A stretch of 64,000 nucleotides of DNA from Emergomyces orientalis (taxonomy: Eukaryota > Ascomycota > Eurotiomycetes > Onygenales > Ajellomycetaceae). The notes under the pieces were generated by a model. The model did not search any database. It was not told where the DNA came from and was given only the letters and a program-made list of their open reading frames with translations. Below are positions 1 to 11,231 of this stretch, piece after piece. A program made the translations under genes and the position numbers. Location of the stretch: NCBI GenBank assembly GCA_002110485.1, contig MOWL01000002.1, positions 1,240,001 to 1,304,000 on the forward strand. Direction: 5' to 3'. Positions within the stretch are counted from its first letter, which is position 1. Each line of letters starts with the position of its first letter.

Positions 1-4
1 CAGC

Positions 5-1303
5 ATGTCTTTCCAGACTAATGGCACACGGAACCGCGGTGAAGAAGATGGTGAGCCCCTCCACCAGCACCTGCGTAGCCTCAACCTACATACCCATCCA
101 GCTGGAGCTAACATGTCTGACTATACGACTGATCCAGAGGTATGTCCTGTGTGCAAGTCATCGCGGTACCTCAATCCGGATATGCGCTTCCTCATAAACC
201 CGGAATGCTACCATAAAATGTGCGAGTCGTGCGTGGATCGCATCTTCTCGTCAGGCCCCGCCCCATGCCCCGTTGCCGGATGCCGTAAAACGCTCAGGAA
301 GAACCGGTTTCGGAAACAGACGTTTGAGGATATTGGCGTAGAGAGGGAAGTCGATATAAGGAAAAGGGTCATGCAAATGTATGCTGGAGTGGCTTGTTCT
401 TAGGAATTCCCCGCTCGCCTTTCTGCATATACTTACGCAACTTTTGACAGATTGAACCGCCGCGAAGATGAATTCGATAACAAGTTAGCCTATGACAACT
501 TCCTTGAGCAGCGTGAGGACATAATAACCAATCTCGTCTCTGGAATCGACGTTGCCAAAACTGAAGCCCAACTCTCCCAATACGCCGCGGCAAACTCAAA
601 ATCTATCCGCCGCAACCAAACCCTCGAATCCCAGGAATCCGCCACGTTCCTACAGAACCAGTCCCTCGAACAAGAACAGATAAGACTACGCCGTGAAGCA
701 GCACGGCAAGACTATGACAATGAAAGACGCGCCCTCGTTTCCGGTCGAGAAAACATCCTTACCCGTCTCGCGACAGGCAGCGTGGAAGAAGCAGAAGCCA
801 TTGCGAGCGAGGGCAGGCGGAGTATGCTCAAGAAATCCTCCGCGCGCCGCAGCGAAGAGGAGCGCCTCAAACGTAAACAAGCAGCTCTCCTGGCCGACTC
901 CAAACGAGCCCAGGCTTTAGCCGACGCAGCCGACAAGGGAATTGCGCCGTCGTTCGATTCCGACCTCGTCAAGGGCCTGAGGAGGATCAAGACGCCCGAA
1001 CCCGAGAAGCCGTACGATCCATTTGGTGGGATCAGGCTTGACGGTCGTGGCTATTACCAACTACAGGACCATTACCCGTCTACATATCTTGATCCGATCC
1101 GGGATAATGTCCAGATGCTTGCGGGCGGGTATGATTTGAGAGAGTACTATGCGCGCTCATTGCTGGAGGCATTTGCGGGACTGGGATGTTTTATCGATGA
1201 AGAGATCTCTGCAAGAAATGCTGCGTCGAACCCGTCGCCGACGGGGCTTGCGGCATCGGCCGCTGCGAATACGCCTATTCCAGTTGACGAGGAAATGTTA
1301 TGA
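5..1303 (+). CDS. tfb3: TFIIH subunit TFB3 / CDK-activating kinase assembly factor MAT1
   Basis: Exons 5-378 and 451-1303, intron 379-450 (GTATGC...ACAG), giving 408 residues. Across the join the protein reads RVMQILNRREDEF, the conserved MAT1 stretch after the RING. An N-terminal C3HC4 RING finger is visible: C47, C50, C68, H70, C73, C76, C88 and C93. A long helical, charged middle follows, as in the MAT1 family, which bridges the CDK7/cyclin H kinase to core TFIIH for RNA polymerase II C-terminal domain phosphorylation and nucleotide excision repair. The ATG lies only 5 nt into the window, so an upstream exon cannot be excluded; a second in-frame ATG at 113 (residue 37) begins just before the RING and is an alternative start. 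It faces the spindle-pole gene convergently. Confidence 0.93.
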
Positions 1304-2599
1304 CCCTTTATTTGGTTTTTTTATTTTCACCGTTATTTTTCTTTGTTATTTTGACATCTGTGTAGCCCCTCTGCCCTTGTTCTTGTTTTCCTTCTTGATT
1401 TTCTGTTTCTTGTTTCGACCAAGCAACATTATCACGCCATAGCGACGGAGTTCATGGAGTTTGTTTGGGCTTTATATAAAAATGGAGGCCTTGGGCAAAC
1501 GGGGTGCTTTTTTTTTTCTCGTTGAACACACAACATGCATAACACATAGAATTGCGGTTGGGATAGGTTTTTTTTTCTTAGCTTGTATCGAACTTACGCG
1601 CCGCATAATCGAATATATATCATAATAATAGATGATCTACAACGGAAAGCTCAGTTCAAGAGCCTCAAATGTTCCCTGGGTATCATTGTCGTCATGCTCT
1701 ATGACTCCGAAATGGTATTAAGAATACTCGTTTGAATAGAGAAAACCATCTAAAAACGGTGGAAAATCACATCTAATTTGAAAACGAAACAACGTAAACT
1801 TATATAACCCTCCAAGTAATAAAATTCAATAATTAAACCTAACACAGACAATTCGCCCCGGAGGCCCATGAGTGCGCCTGGATGCAAATAAAAAGGTGGG
1901 TTAAGCGGCAGTGCGAAAAAAAAGGAGAGCAAAGGTCGAATAACCTCAAAAAACCGGCAAGAATTGTAGCCTTTTCACACCAAAACAACAAATTTATGCA
2001 TATCATACACCACACGAGACCAAGAAAGAAAAAAAGAATTGAAAGCAAAAAACGGAACCATTTCCCACCATCTGTAGCAATTTCCACTAACAGTATACAA
2101 CCATATCCATTGTAAAAAGGAACTACCAAACCGCAAAATCACTCAAACTGACAGCTTTCACATTCAAACACACGAGAATTCAAGCGGACATGCACTCAAT
2201 TTCATAAAAAAAAAACTAAGTCAGTCAAACGCAAATTCGATCGCACGACGTACAAAAGCTGATCCGGGTATTTGGAACGTGAATGAATATTCCTTGAATC
2301 TTGCATCCAAACATCAACAATCCTAGGCCGGGGACATCCACTTGAGTCAAATTAGAGTGAGACAAAACAAGTCAGTCTGAAACCCAATGCCATGGGAAAG
2401 ATGCAGGGGAGAAGATCATATGGCTTGAATCGATTTGCGGCGGCGGTGGGGTGTGATATCCCGCGAGAAACAATGATCGGCGCCGAAGAGGAAAATGCGC
2501 GGAGTTATACCAAGTGAGGGAAAGATCTGCCTCATCACAACAAAAGAGAGCACAAAACGCTAGCGGGATATATGATCAACAGAGCTCCAGCTGGTCAAG
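1304..2599. other. Convergent intergenic spacer
   Basis: Holds the 3' ends of two converging genes. It contains a T-rich stretch just after the TFB3 stop, a T10 run near 1509 and an A-rich block around 1910-2060. Short open frames here have no family resemblance. I see no gene or RNA. Confidence 0.6.
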
Positions 2600-5500
2600 T
2601 CAAGAAGACTTTACTGCTTTCCTGGAGAAACTCCGTCCCGTCATATCTCCAGTGCTTTCAAACCCCTCCCAAGGGGGTTCATCGTAATCACTACCACTGT
2701 CACTGTCTTGTCCCCTCGTAACTCCTTTTCCTTTGGTATCATCTCGGCCACGACGATCCGTATGATCACCATCATCTTTTCCAGGGACACGACCAAGTCC
2801 AATGGACTGCAAAGTAACGTCTACCTCTTCTTCTGTCATCTCATAGCCATTTTCCTTTTGGCCCTCCAGAACATCATAGAGAGCATAAATCTGATCAGAC
2901 TTCGTATCGATTTCCTTTAGCAGTGATTCGATTCTGCGGAGTACGGACTTTCGCTGCTTTTTGCCAAGCGACGCATCGTGCTTGCTCAATGTTGTCTGTT
3001 GAAGAGCAAGTTGCATTTTTAGATGTGCCAGTTCGTCTTCCAACGACTTGAGAACGGTTGCAAGAGCCACGGCTGGTGGCTGTGAGGGACGCAGGGTGGG
3101 CTCTTCATTGTATGGCGATGGCGCTGGCATGCGATCGGAAACAGGAACAGGTTTTGTGACCTTGATAGAGTCCTGCTTCTCTCCATTGCTATGATCATGC
3201 GTGGAATTCTTGTACATGACGCTCTTGCAAACCGAGCAGTTCTTTCCGTCGTGTTGCGCGACGTCATCCAAAACACGTTGGGCAGCTTCAGACAACTTGA
3301 GTGGCTCTCCAGGCTTAGCAGTAATACCATGCATCGTAATATCAGGCAGAATGAATGCTGAAGTCATTTCCTCCGTCCTCTTTTGTCGGCGTCTTGGGCC
3401 ACCTGTGGATGTGGAATGGTCTGTAACGTTACGCTGCGATAAGTCTTGGGCGTTCGCAGTTGATCTATGTTCTGTGATGTTAAAATCTGGCAGTTCAACT
3501 GTCGCAGTGCGCCCGGCCTTGGATGCAGTATTCTTCAATGACGATTTCAGTGGTGCGCTATGTGCATAGCCCCCAGATGGTCTTAGCCCCAAGTTGCTAG
3601 TTTTGCTTTGCGCAGTAAAGTCCCGGTTGAGACGATTTCTGCGGGCAACCCTTTCCTCCTCCAGTGTTTTGCGAAGTTGGGCTATCTCATTGGCCTGTAT
3701 TATTCTCGTTAGTAGGACTTCATGGGGGTGTGGAAACAGGGATCCTACGTCAATAAAGCTTAAGAACGTCAAATCGTTTGTCGGTCCAGTGCGATAACGC
3801 AAACCTTTTGTGTCTGTCCCCATTTCTCCTTCGGAAAGTTCGCTATCTTGCAAATACTCAACAACGGCTTTCTTCGCGCGGTGTTTGCTGGTATTGGGAA
3901 GCTTCTTTTCCGCAGTATTTGCCCGGGTCTTGGTATTTCTGGTAGACTGCTGAGTAGTAAGGTGGGACAAGTCGAGAGAGAATAGTGCGTCATATTCGGT
4001 TTGCTTTTGTTTCCTGGAAGCAGTTTCTTTATGACCGTAGGGCACACGGGGTTGAGAACGATCTCGGAGCAGTCTATGCGAGTTTTGTCGTTGAGCATCA
4101 TCAACACTTTGCTGAGTTGAACCATCGACGTCTGGATTTTCGACATTTCGTGTTGGTTTGGTTCGGTGTGTCTCTGTTGCTCCGGTTAGGTCCCTGGTAA
4201 TGGTGTCTCGACCTTTTATCTTGGAATCACGCGTCTGCACCTGTCGCCTACCATCCGTCGCTTCGGGGTGGTCAGTCAGTGATTCAAGTTGGATTTTCAG
4301 CTCATCGTTCTCGTGTGCTAACGCGTCATTTTCCATTTTGAGTTCCTGCAAGTTAAGATAAGCGACACCCAGCTGGGTCCGGGCTGAGTCGCGCTCTTGC
4401 GTCAAGTGTTTTATAGTAGTCTCATGACTGGAGATTTTGCGGGTAGATATGTCCAACCGATTCTGAAGTGCCACATTGGCTGCTTCCAATCCTAGATAGA
4501 ATGTTAGAAATCAGGTCGGTTGCGCGCAGATCAATATATACTCACTACTCTTTTGGATAGAAAGTTTGCCAATTCCACCATCATTAACATTTTCATCGCC
4601 ACCATACATACTTAAGCGTCGTTTATCTTGCTTTTGCTGGCGGGAATTTTCATTCTTTAAAATCATATTCTCCTCCTCAATCTCCTGGAGCCTATTTTCC
4701 ATGTCGGACTTGTCCATTTGCAAGGCTTCAACTTTCTCTTGCAGCAATTTTAACGAAACAAAAATGGCCTTCTCGTCATCTGGAACGGGAATGGACTCAA
4801 GTGGGAGGTGTTCATAGCGCTGGCGACTAGTAGCTCCTAGAGCAGGCGGTGAAGTGAAACGCGTCGTTCGCGGTCGCCTCTTCGGTGTGTCATCTTCATA
4901 GATCCCCGAAACGAGATCGGAGAGATTTGGTATATCAGGAAGAGCATATGACTGGTGAGTGAGATTATCGGTAGTGCCATTAGTTTCGGTGGCTCTCGCT
5001 GCCAACTGTCTTCGAGGTTCACCCTGATCGATCTCTCCACCATTATGCTTGAGATACGTTTTGCCAGCAGCTTTGTTGACTGAGTCGACGATCTTTGCGC
5101 CTTGGTCGTGAGTTCGCGTATTGCCGAAACGCGTATTTCTCGTAGTAACTGTGACCTTTGCCGGTCGTTCGTCGCTGATATATGACCCATCGTACGTCTC
5201 ACTAGCTTTAGCATGCATTTCAGACAGAGTACGACGCTGACTTCCGCTTTTACTTTTCACTTCTTGAGGCAGGTTGTTATCTTTCAGGGCAAGGCTAGCG
5301 CGTCGTATCTGGGCACCTTTGCGAAGGCTGTCTCGTCCTGACAAGCCTCTATTTGGAATTGGGCGTAGGGCAGCTCGTCGGGGAGAAACACCGAAACGAT
5401 CTCCCCTAACTGCCGGTGATGCGGAGTATCGACTATCGTCGATGCTCATAACCGAGTCTCTCGAGTCATCCAACCGCTGAGAGGGCTTATTCCCTCCCCG

Positions 5501-5794
5501 TCCAATTTCTACCGATATATTATCCTCTTCGTCTGAGCTGGATGCGTCGGAGAAGTCTGGGAAAGCTCTATGAAGAGCGGATGTGTCGATGGCGAAGTCT
5601 GGATCTGATTCTGGTTCTGCTGGTGCGTCGTGCCGTTTCGCATGTTTCGGTAGGGGCTGGCGGTAACCGCTGTCTAGTTGTCTCGTCGATACAAGAGCTT
5701 CACGATCTGGGTCAAAGTCGGACGTCGTTGGGTCTCGCGATGCGTGACTGTTGGCCATCACATCGGATGTATTGGTGTGGTCATTTGGCGACAT
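2600..5794 (-). CDS. Spindle pole body protein with PPC89/Cep57-type coiled coils (SnaD-like)
   Basis: Three exons on the minus strand: 5794-4546, 4491-3749 and 3694-2600 (1028 residues). Intron 1 (4545-4492) starts GTGAGT and ends CTAG. Intron 2 (3748-3695) is only 54 nt, contains a perfect TACTAAC branch point, and is a multiple of three without a stop. The first ~340 residues are Ser/Arg-rich and disordered. A coiled coil at about 345-490 resembles the centrosome-localisation domain of PPC89. A C-terminal block at about 868-944, starting PSQPPAVALATVLKSLEDEL and ending IYALYDVLEGQK, matches the Cep57 microtubule-binding signature. A CxxC...HxH patch near residue 818 looks metal-binding. 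The family sits at the fungal spindle pole body and links it to microtubules and septation signalling. The name SnaD-like is by family recall; function is inferred. Confidence 0.85.
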
Positions 5795-8658
5795 TTGGCG
5801 GATTTTCTAAATTATACGCGTGAAATTCTGGATATATTGGCAATGATTAACAAGGGTTCTTACCAAGGGACATAAAGGGAAAGGCGGGAATCAAATGAAT
5901 GTATTGTAAGATGTCGATGGAGAGGTTTGGAGAGGTACCTTTTTGTGTGGGATATGATATCGTGTCGCGTTCGGGTTTGTTTGTTTGGTTTGGCGACAGG
6001 ATAACAAATCAACTTGAAATGGATGGAGACATGAATTGATACCGACAAGTAAACAGTGATTTCCGCTAAAGAGAAAACGCCTGCAATGTTAGTACAGCCC
6101 AATGGCTAATCTATGGTTGGGTGATGTGGGAGAGTGGGAGAGTGTCGAAGTATCACGGCCGTTGACGGTTTGATGTTTGATTTATTCTATTTCTGGTGGT
6201 TTGTTTACATTTTGGAGTGACGGAACGCGCTAGTCTGGTTCGGGGCTAGTGTTTATAGATATCGAGCCTCAAACTCCGAACGTACAAAATATCGACTTAT
6301 CAACAACTACAAAACTTGTTTACTTTTTATTACAGATACCTAGTATTCCATTAGCTTTTTAAATTTTCTTTTATTCCGTATTCATGTAGGTTTATTGACC
6401 ACAAGGCATAATTGACCTCCACAGGACACCCCAAAGGAATTCAGGTATTTTATCTTGCTATCTCTCTTTGCATTCCATGTAATTGTTGAGATTGTATACA
6501 ACTGATATTGCCATTGCATTACTTATGTGCGGGCATAAAATTGTTGAAAGGGAAGGACGGTGACGTTCCCCCGGTTTCCGGATACTGTATGGGATATGTC
6601 TCCCTTAAACTGACCCATTTCCACCCTGTGCCATCGCTTGCTTAGATTCCTCAAAATACTTCCCAAACCTTTGTCTCGTCATCCAAGCCATTACTTGATC
6701 CATCAGTATTATATTTTTCACATCAAATCCTCAATCAAACGGCGTGAGCCTGGGCTAGCAAAATTCACAGAGCGCCCACAGATGGCCAGAGAGCAAGCTG
6801 CTTCCATTCATCCGCACCACAAGCACGCTGCCAACGTTATTTTGCCAGGGGGCGGGTTCTAATCCCCACCCAAACCCACCGCTGGGACTCCCGGTTAGCG
6901 CAGTCGGGCCATTTTCGATATGGAGGAATGTCGCTGCAGGTTCCGTTATCAGTGTCCCCTCTATTTGCTTTCCACATGTCTTTTACTTGTACTTGCATGT
7001 CAAAACTGGGAGCTCAATGCGCCTAGAAACTGAGCTAGGAGAAACAGTGGCGGCGAAAATCGGACGGTCGACCGGGACTTCTATCGGTTCGTATTTGGGA
7101 GTCCATCTACACATTGTGCTCATCTTCAAACCCCCCTCTCCATCGCACTTGGTTTTAAATCCCCTTGCATTTTCCATTCGCTCGTAGCACATGTTCACGC
7201 CGCATGTCATGAAGGAATCAACTGCCGTTCAGAAGTCGGACATGGCCATATCGACTGGTCCCGAAACTGACCCTTCAGAGTCTGACATAACGACCACATT
7301 GCCACCCTACTTATGAAAGAGTCTTTTACCGTTCGTAGCGACTTCGATTGATTGATTATTAATTGCAGTCCCATCCGAAATCTTACGAACCAGAATCTGG
7401 AAACCATTGTCCAGTCCCTTCAACTTAAGGGCATTGTTGATGACGCGAACGTCCTATCTGAGTGCCTTATCACTTCCAAGGTAATTCTCCAAGTCGTGTT
7501 CCTCAAAGAGTGCTTGAAGCTGACGAGGCCCTCCGCAGAAGGTGGCTCTGGGTATGGAGTAAGGTTTTGAGGGAACGACAGACAAGCTTGTGGGCTGACC
7601 AGTCAGTTTCCTAGCATTTAATTGAACAGTACTTGGAAGCATGGCACCCAGTACAGGTCTTGGTGTTTGGATGCATGCAAATGACACATTGAAAGTCTGA
7701 CATGTTCTATTTTTATGAGCGCGTGTCTCTTGTTGAAAATTGGTCGGCGAAGAATGGAACGGATTATTATCACTTTGAAAGGTTTTTGTAGTAATTCATT
7801 TAACGTGAACAAAAAACTAGGAATGATATCCTTTTCTTTAGAACCTAATGAGTTTGTGGTATCTCAAAAGAAAAGTCGAAAATATCTGCCAGGTTATGCG
7901 AAACGGTGTGGAAATTTTGGGTCGAAAGCCGGTGCTGTTTCTGGCTTTGGCTTGTATTGGATTCCACAGGTACGCATGAATTACGGAACATAGCATCCTT
8001 CCTTTGAAAAATACATTTTCAGCAGCCAGTGTAATTACATCCCTCGACCGTAAGTAGAGCATGCATGTAATTATTCAAATACCGCACAGTAGTCCAAGAC
8101 ACAATGGGGAATTGTATCTCCTCAAACTTCTCTTGCGGAATTTTTTTTTTCATATATACGAAGCGATGATTATCATAGGCTTTAATGAATAAAGGTTGAA
8201 ATTTTATACATGCTACGGAGTAGTACCATCGGCAAGTGGGGCACCTGGAGCCAAGGGTCGGCCCGGTTCTTTACCCAAGTTTCAAGGCCGAGAACCAATG
8301 GCTTATCGAAGGTTTCCGAAGGGCAAGATAAATATTTTTTCTTCGGATAGATAGACAACGGGCATTCTATTCCGATGAGCATGATGAGTGATAAGTTTCT
8401 AACCCACAGACGTGATAGAAATTAGAGTTTTCCCACGACCAATCGACCTGTACAGTGTACACAACCTTCCATTGGGTCAAGTTTCTCCCCCGGTGTGACG
8501 TCAATGGGAGAATTGCTGGGATGCATTATCGCAAGGAGTAAATCTCTCCACCGGAAACAAATAATGCCAAGCGCTCAGGATAATATTAGCAACTTCCGCT
8601 TCCTCATTTCATTAAGATATCAACCGGCCAAATTTGGAAAGAAAAAAAAAGATACAAA
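5795..8658. other. Long gene-poor spacer
   Basis: About 2.9 kb between the spindle-pole gene (its promoter lies at the left side) and the PD-(D/E)XK-like relic. All open frames are under 93 codons and unrelated to anything I recognise. A segment near 6845-6920 has weak resemblance to tRNA D-arm and T-arm sequence but does not fold into a tRNA. No gene is supported. Confidence 0.55.
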
Positions 8659-9618
8659 ATGCAAGACAGTCCGGCAGCTAAAAAGTCTCCTTTACATCCT
8701 GGGGAGGCTTCAGACTCCTCCCTGGGGCATTCAGCGACCCGTTCCATCCACTCACAAGAGTCAGAAGAGAACAGCACAATGTCAAAGCGAAGACACAGAT
8801 ATTTGGAGCAGCTTCACCTACCTCCAGACGTCAGTGAATATGAATACTCAGGACTCCCTCATTTACAAGAGGTTACAGGTCAAGCCTATAATCGTTTTAT
8901 CACAGATGGCACCCAAAACAACCCATTTGTGATCTTTACGAATCTCCCACTGGATGAATTTGAACAACATGAGGACGACTTCTTGGGCAGAGTGGACTAC
9001 AGTCCGAATTTACAGTTTCTAATCCTGTCAATGGTTTCCCTCCCGCATGAAGTGGCTGCTCATGCATTTGAAGGCTTTGTTCGCGATAAAGCAAGAGATA
9101 ATGGTGTTAGTCGTATCCTGATTTCCCGAGGCAGCACACGAACAGATACGCCCGAGAGACGAAAGCAAGCCGATCAGTCATGGGTTCCTCGCAAACTTCC
9201 TCCAGGAAGGACCCTCCAGTAGCCAAGCGTCGCCGTCGAGGTTGGATATTCGGAAACACGAGAAAAGCTCAAGAGCGACATAAAATTTTGGCTTAACAGT
9301 AACGATGACCTGCAAATGGCCATTTCAATTGATATAAAGAGACGAAGTGGGACCATTTTTGTTACAGCTTGGAAACATGGGGCCCCATCATTGCATAGAA
9401 GCTCGTCTTCCAAACCAAAACCTCAAGCAACACAAGAAATCAAGGTTGAGCGAGGGAAGGCAAGTCACCAGCCAAGGATTACCGGCGGCAACAATTTGAC
9501 CCTACCTTTTGAGGATATAATGCTCCGCAAACCTGTTCAAGGAGAAGGGGACTTTGTCATAAATCGAGAAGATTTCCTAGAATTAGCAGAGAAAATTTGG
9601 TTTGCAATGAACAAATGA
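8659..9618 (+). pseudogene. Fungal dispersed family with PD-(D/E)XK (Uma2-like) core, interrupted by one TAG
   Basis: A single frame runs from an ATG at 8659 to TGA at 9616-9618 (320 codons), broken once by TAG at 9220-9222. Both sides belong together: the upstream part ends WVPRKLPPGRTLQ and the downstream part begins PSVAVEVGYSETREKL, with no frame change. The downstream block has the pattern of PD-(D/E)XK nuclease-fold proteins: a strand P-S-V-A-V-E-V-G, then L-K-S-D-I, then AISIDIKRRSGTI with a K after a hydrophobic strand. Upstream is the helical N-terminal part seen in such fungal orphan families. The TAG falls where family members, as I recall them, have Trp, so a TGG to TAG change is the simplest reading. 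I see no GT-AG intron of usable length that would remove it. The cellular function of this family is unknown to me. Confidence 0.65.
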
Positions 9619-9759
9619 ACATTTTGGAAGGTGAGGAGGGTAAAGAGGGCAGAATGATCCTGACGCGCAGCGAAACGTGGCGAGAATTAAAGCGATGTGG
9701 TCTAGCCTATCCCCAACCAAACTGATATCATCGCGGATATTTGAGGTGCCAAATTCATC

Positions 9760-10077
9760 TCAGTTGTTTTGACGCCGTTGGCTTGTTTTACAAATAGCCC
9801 GCAGCCAAGGAAGACAGGCACAAGCTTGCCGTATTCTCTCGTCGGGGGCACGCAGGATTTAACTTTTGCGTCATGGGATTCATCAATAGCGTCGCTCATG
9901 TGTAGTGACTCATGGGCAACAAGCTACGGGACTTCCGTGCGTTTGTCCGTGTATATATTGACGACCTCGTGGCCCATTCTGCTACGCTCGACGAGCACAT
10001 GCACCATGTCACCATGCTTTTCAGCCGCCTTCGCGATCTCAACGTCAACCTGAGCCCCAAATAGGCCCTGCAGTATA
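9760..10077 (+). mobile_element. Decayed Ty3/gypsy-type reverse transcriptase fragment
   Basis: One frame carries the reverse transcriptase fingers/palm region interrupted by stops. It includes the pattern ending DRHKLAVFSRRGHAGFN, then VMGFINSVAHV, two stops (TAG at 9898-9900, TGA at 9901-9903), then RDFRAFVRVYIDDLVAHSAT with the catalytic Y-I-D-D motif, and DEHMHHVTMLFSRLRDLN. These are the expected order and spacing for a Ty3/gypsy pol. Other stops lie near 9794 and at 10067. After about 10070 homology fades. No protease, RNase H, integrase or LTRs are recognisable, so this is a small non-autonomous relic. Several stops are explained by C-to-T or G-to-A transitions, which fits repeat-induced point mutation or deamination (inference). 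Confidence 0.8.
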
Positions 10078-11231
10078 TATATCTGTTCCAAAGGGGGAGG
10101 AAGATAGACAAGACGTTTTCAAGATCATCAAAGGCAGAACGGCCCTCGGAGGCTTGGTCCTACCAGCAAGGAGCGGGAGATGGTGGGCAATCTCGTCAGG
10201 CAGGGTATAACAGCTCAGATAGGAACTCCATGGGTTCACGAAAGGCTTCTAGTTCTGGTTGACCACGAACAGAACGGCTGATGTCCCTGGAGGGTGAAAT
10301 ACGCTGTTTTATCAGACGTTGAACGTCCGTCATGAGGCAGAATGGCTTTCTTACAAATGGTCGACCCACAGGTAAAACAGTTTACTCTTCTACTAAACTC
10401 ATTCCTCTGGAGGAAATAAAGCACTAGCAAACAGACTAAGCAATTTGTTGGTTTAGTAAAAAATAAAAAATAAAAAATAACGAACTCTCATAAAAGAGAA
10501 TATGCCTAAAATAATATTTCTCAAGCCCTGTATCTTTTCTCCAGTCAAAGAGTTTGCTTAAATCAACAGTTTCTTGGCAAAGAACTAACTAGAACTAGTC
10601 TTAAGAAACATATCTTGCAATCTGCATTCTTCAAATTCATTTCAAATTCCTAGCGATACTCTTCTTATACTCGACCATGATCTAATTTAAAGTTCATAAA
10701 GTGGCATTCCATTTTTTTTCACATTTTTTTTTAAACATCTATAACTCAGACCAACCTAACAGATGCAGGGATAGATACCATGGATAAACTGCGGTCAATC
10801 ATTTCTGGAATTTTCATGTGCTCAGCCAGATTTCCCCGAGCAATACCGAAAACTCTCTCTTTCAGTTCAACGATGGGGGAAAAGGCATGAGGCAATGCTT
10901 CGGAATACTAGAAAATTTATATAAAGCGGATTTACCCCTCACGTTGCATTGCCTCCCAGATTTAAAAAGACGATTGCCCTTTTACTATTTATCATATCAT
11001 TTTCATATTTTCAATTTTCCTGTTTATTCCAATATTGCATATTTAGGATTACCTTTATCCCTAATTTTCCATTCATGTTTTGATCTCCTTGGCTATGAAA
11101 TAGCTCACGATGTGGTCATGATATGAAACGATTTATCTATTAAACCACTGTATAGTTAATAAGACAATGACAATGCAGGCTTCCTGACCCCATATAGACG
11201 ACTTTTTATTTCAATTCCAACTCCAATAGCC
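10078..11231. other. AT-rich spacer after the retroelement relic
   Basis: To about 10430 this may hold unrecognisable remains of the same retroelement; open frames are short and stop-rich. From 10440 it is AT-rich with an A-rich microsatellite at 10456-10480. The 11000-11231 part is the likely promoter of the hydroxylase-family gene. No gene seen. Confidence 0.5.
10456..10480. repeat. (TAAAAAA)n microsatellite
   Basis: Three tandem TAAAAAA-type heptamers in a non-coding AT-rich stretch. Confidence 0.8.

Noticed and set aside
6845..6925. tRNA-like D-arm (TAGCGCAGTCGG) and T-arm-like sequence
   Set aside because: The parts are in the wrong order and spacing, and no acceptor or anticodon stem pairs.
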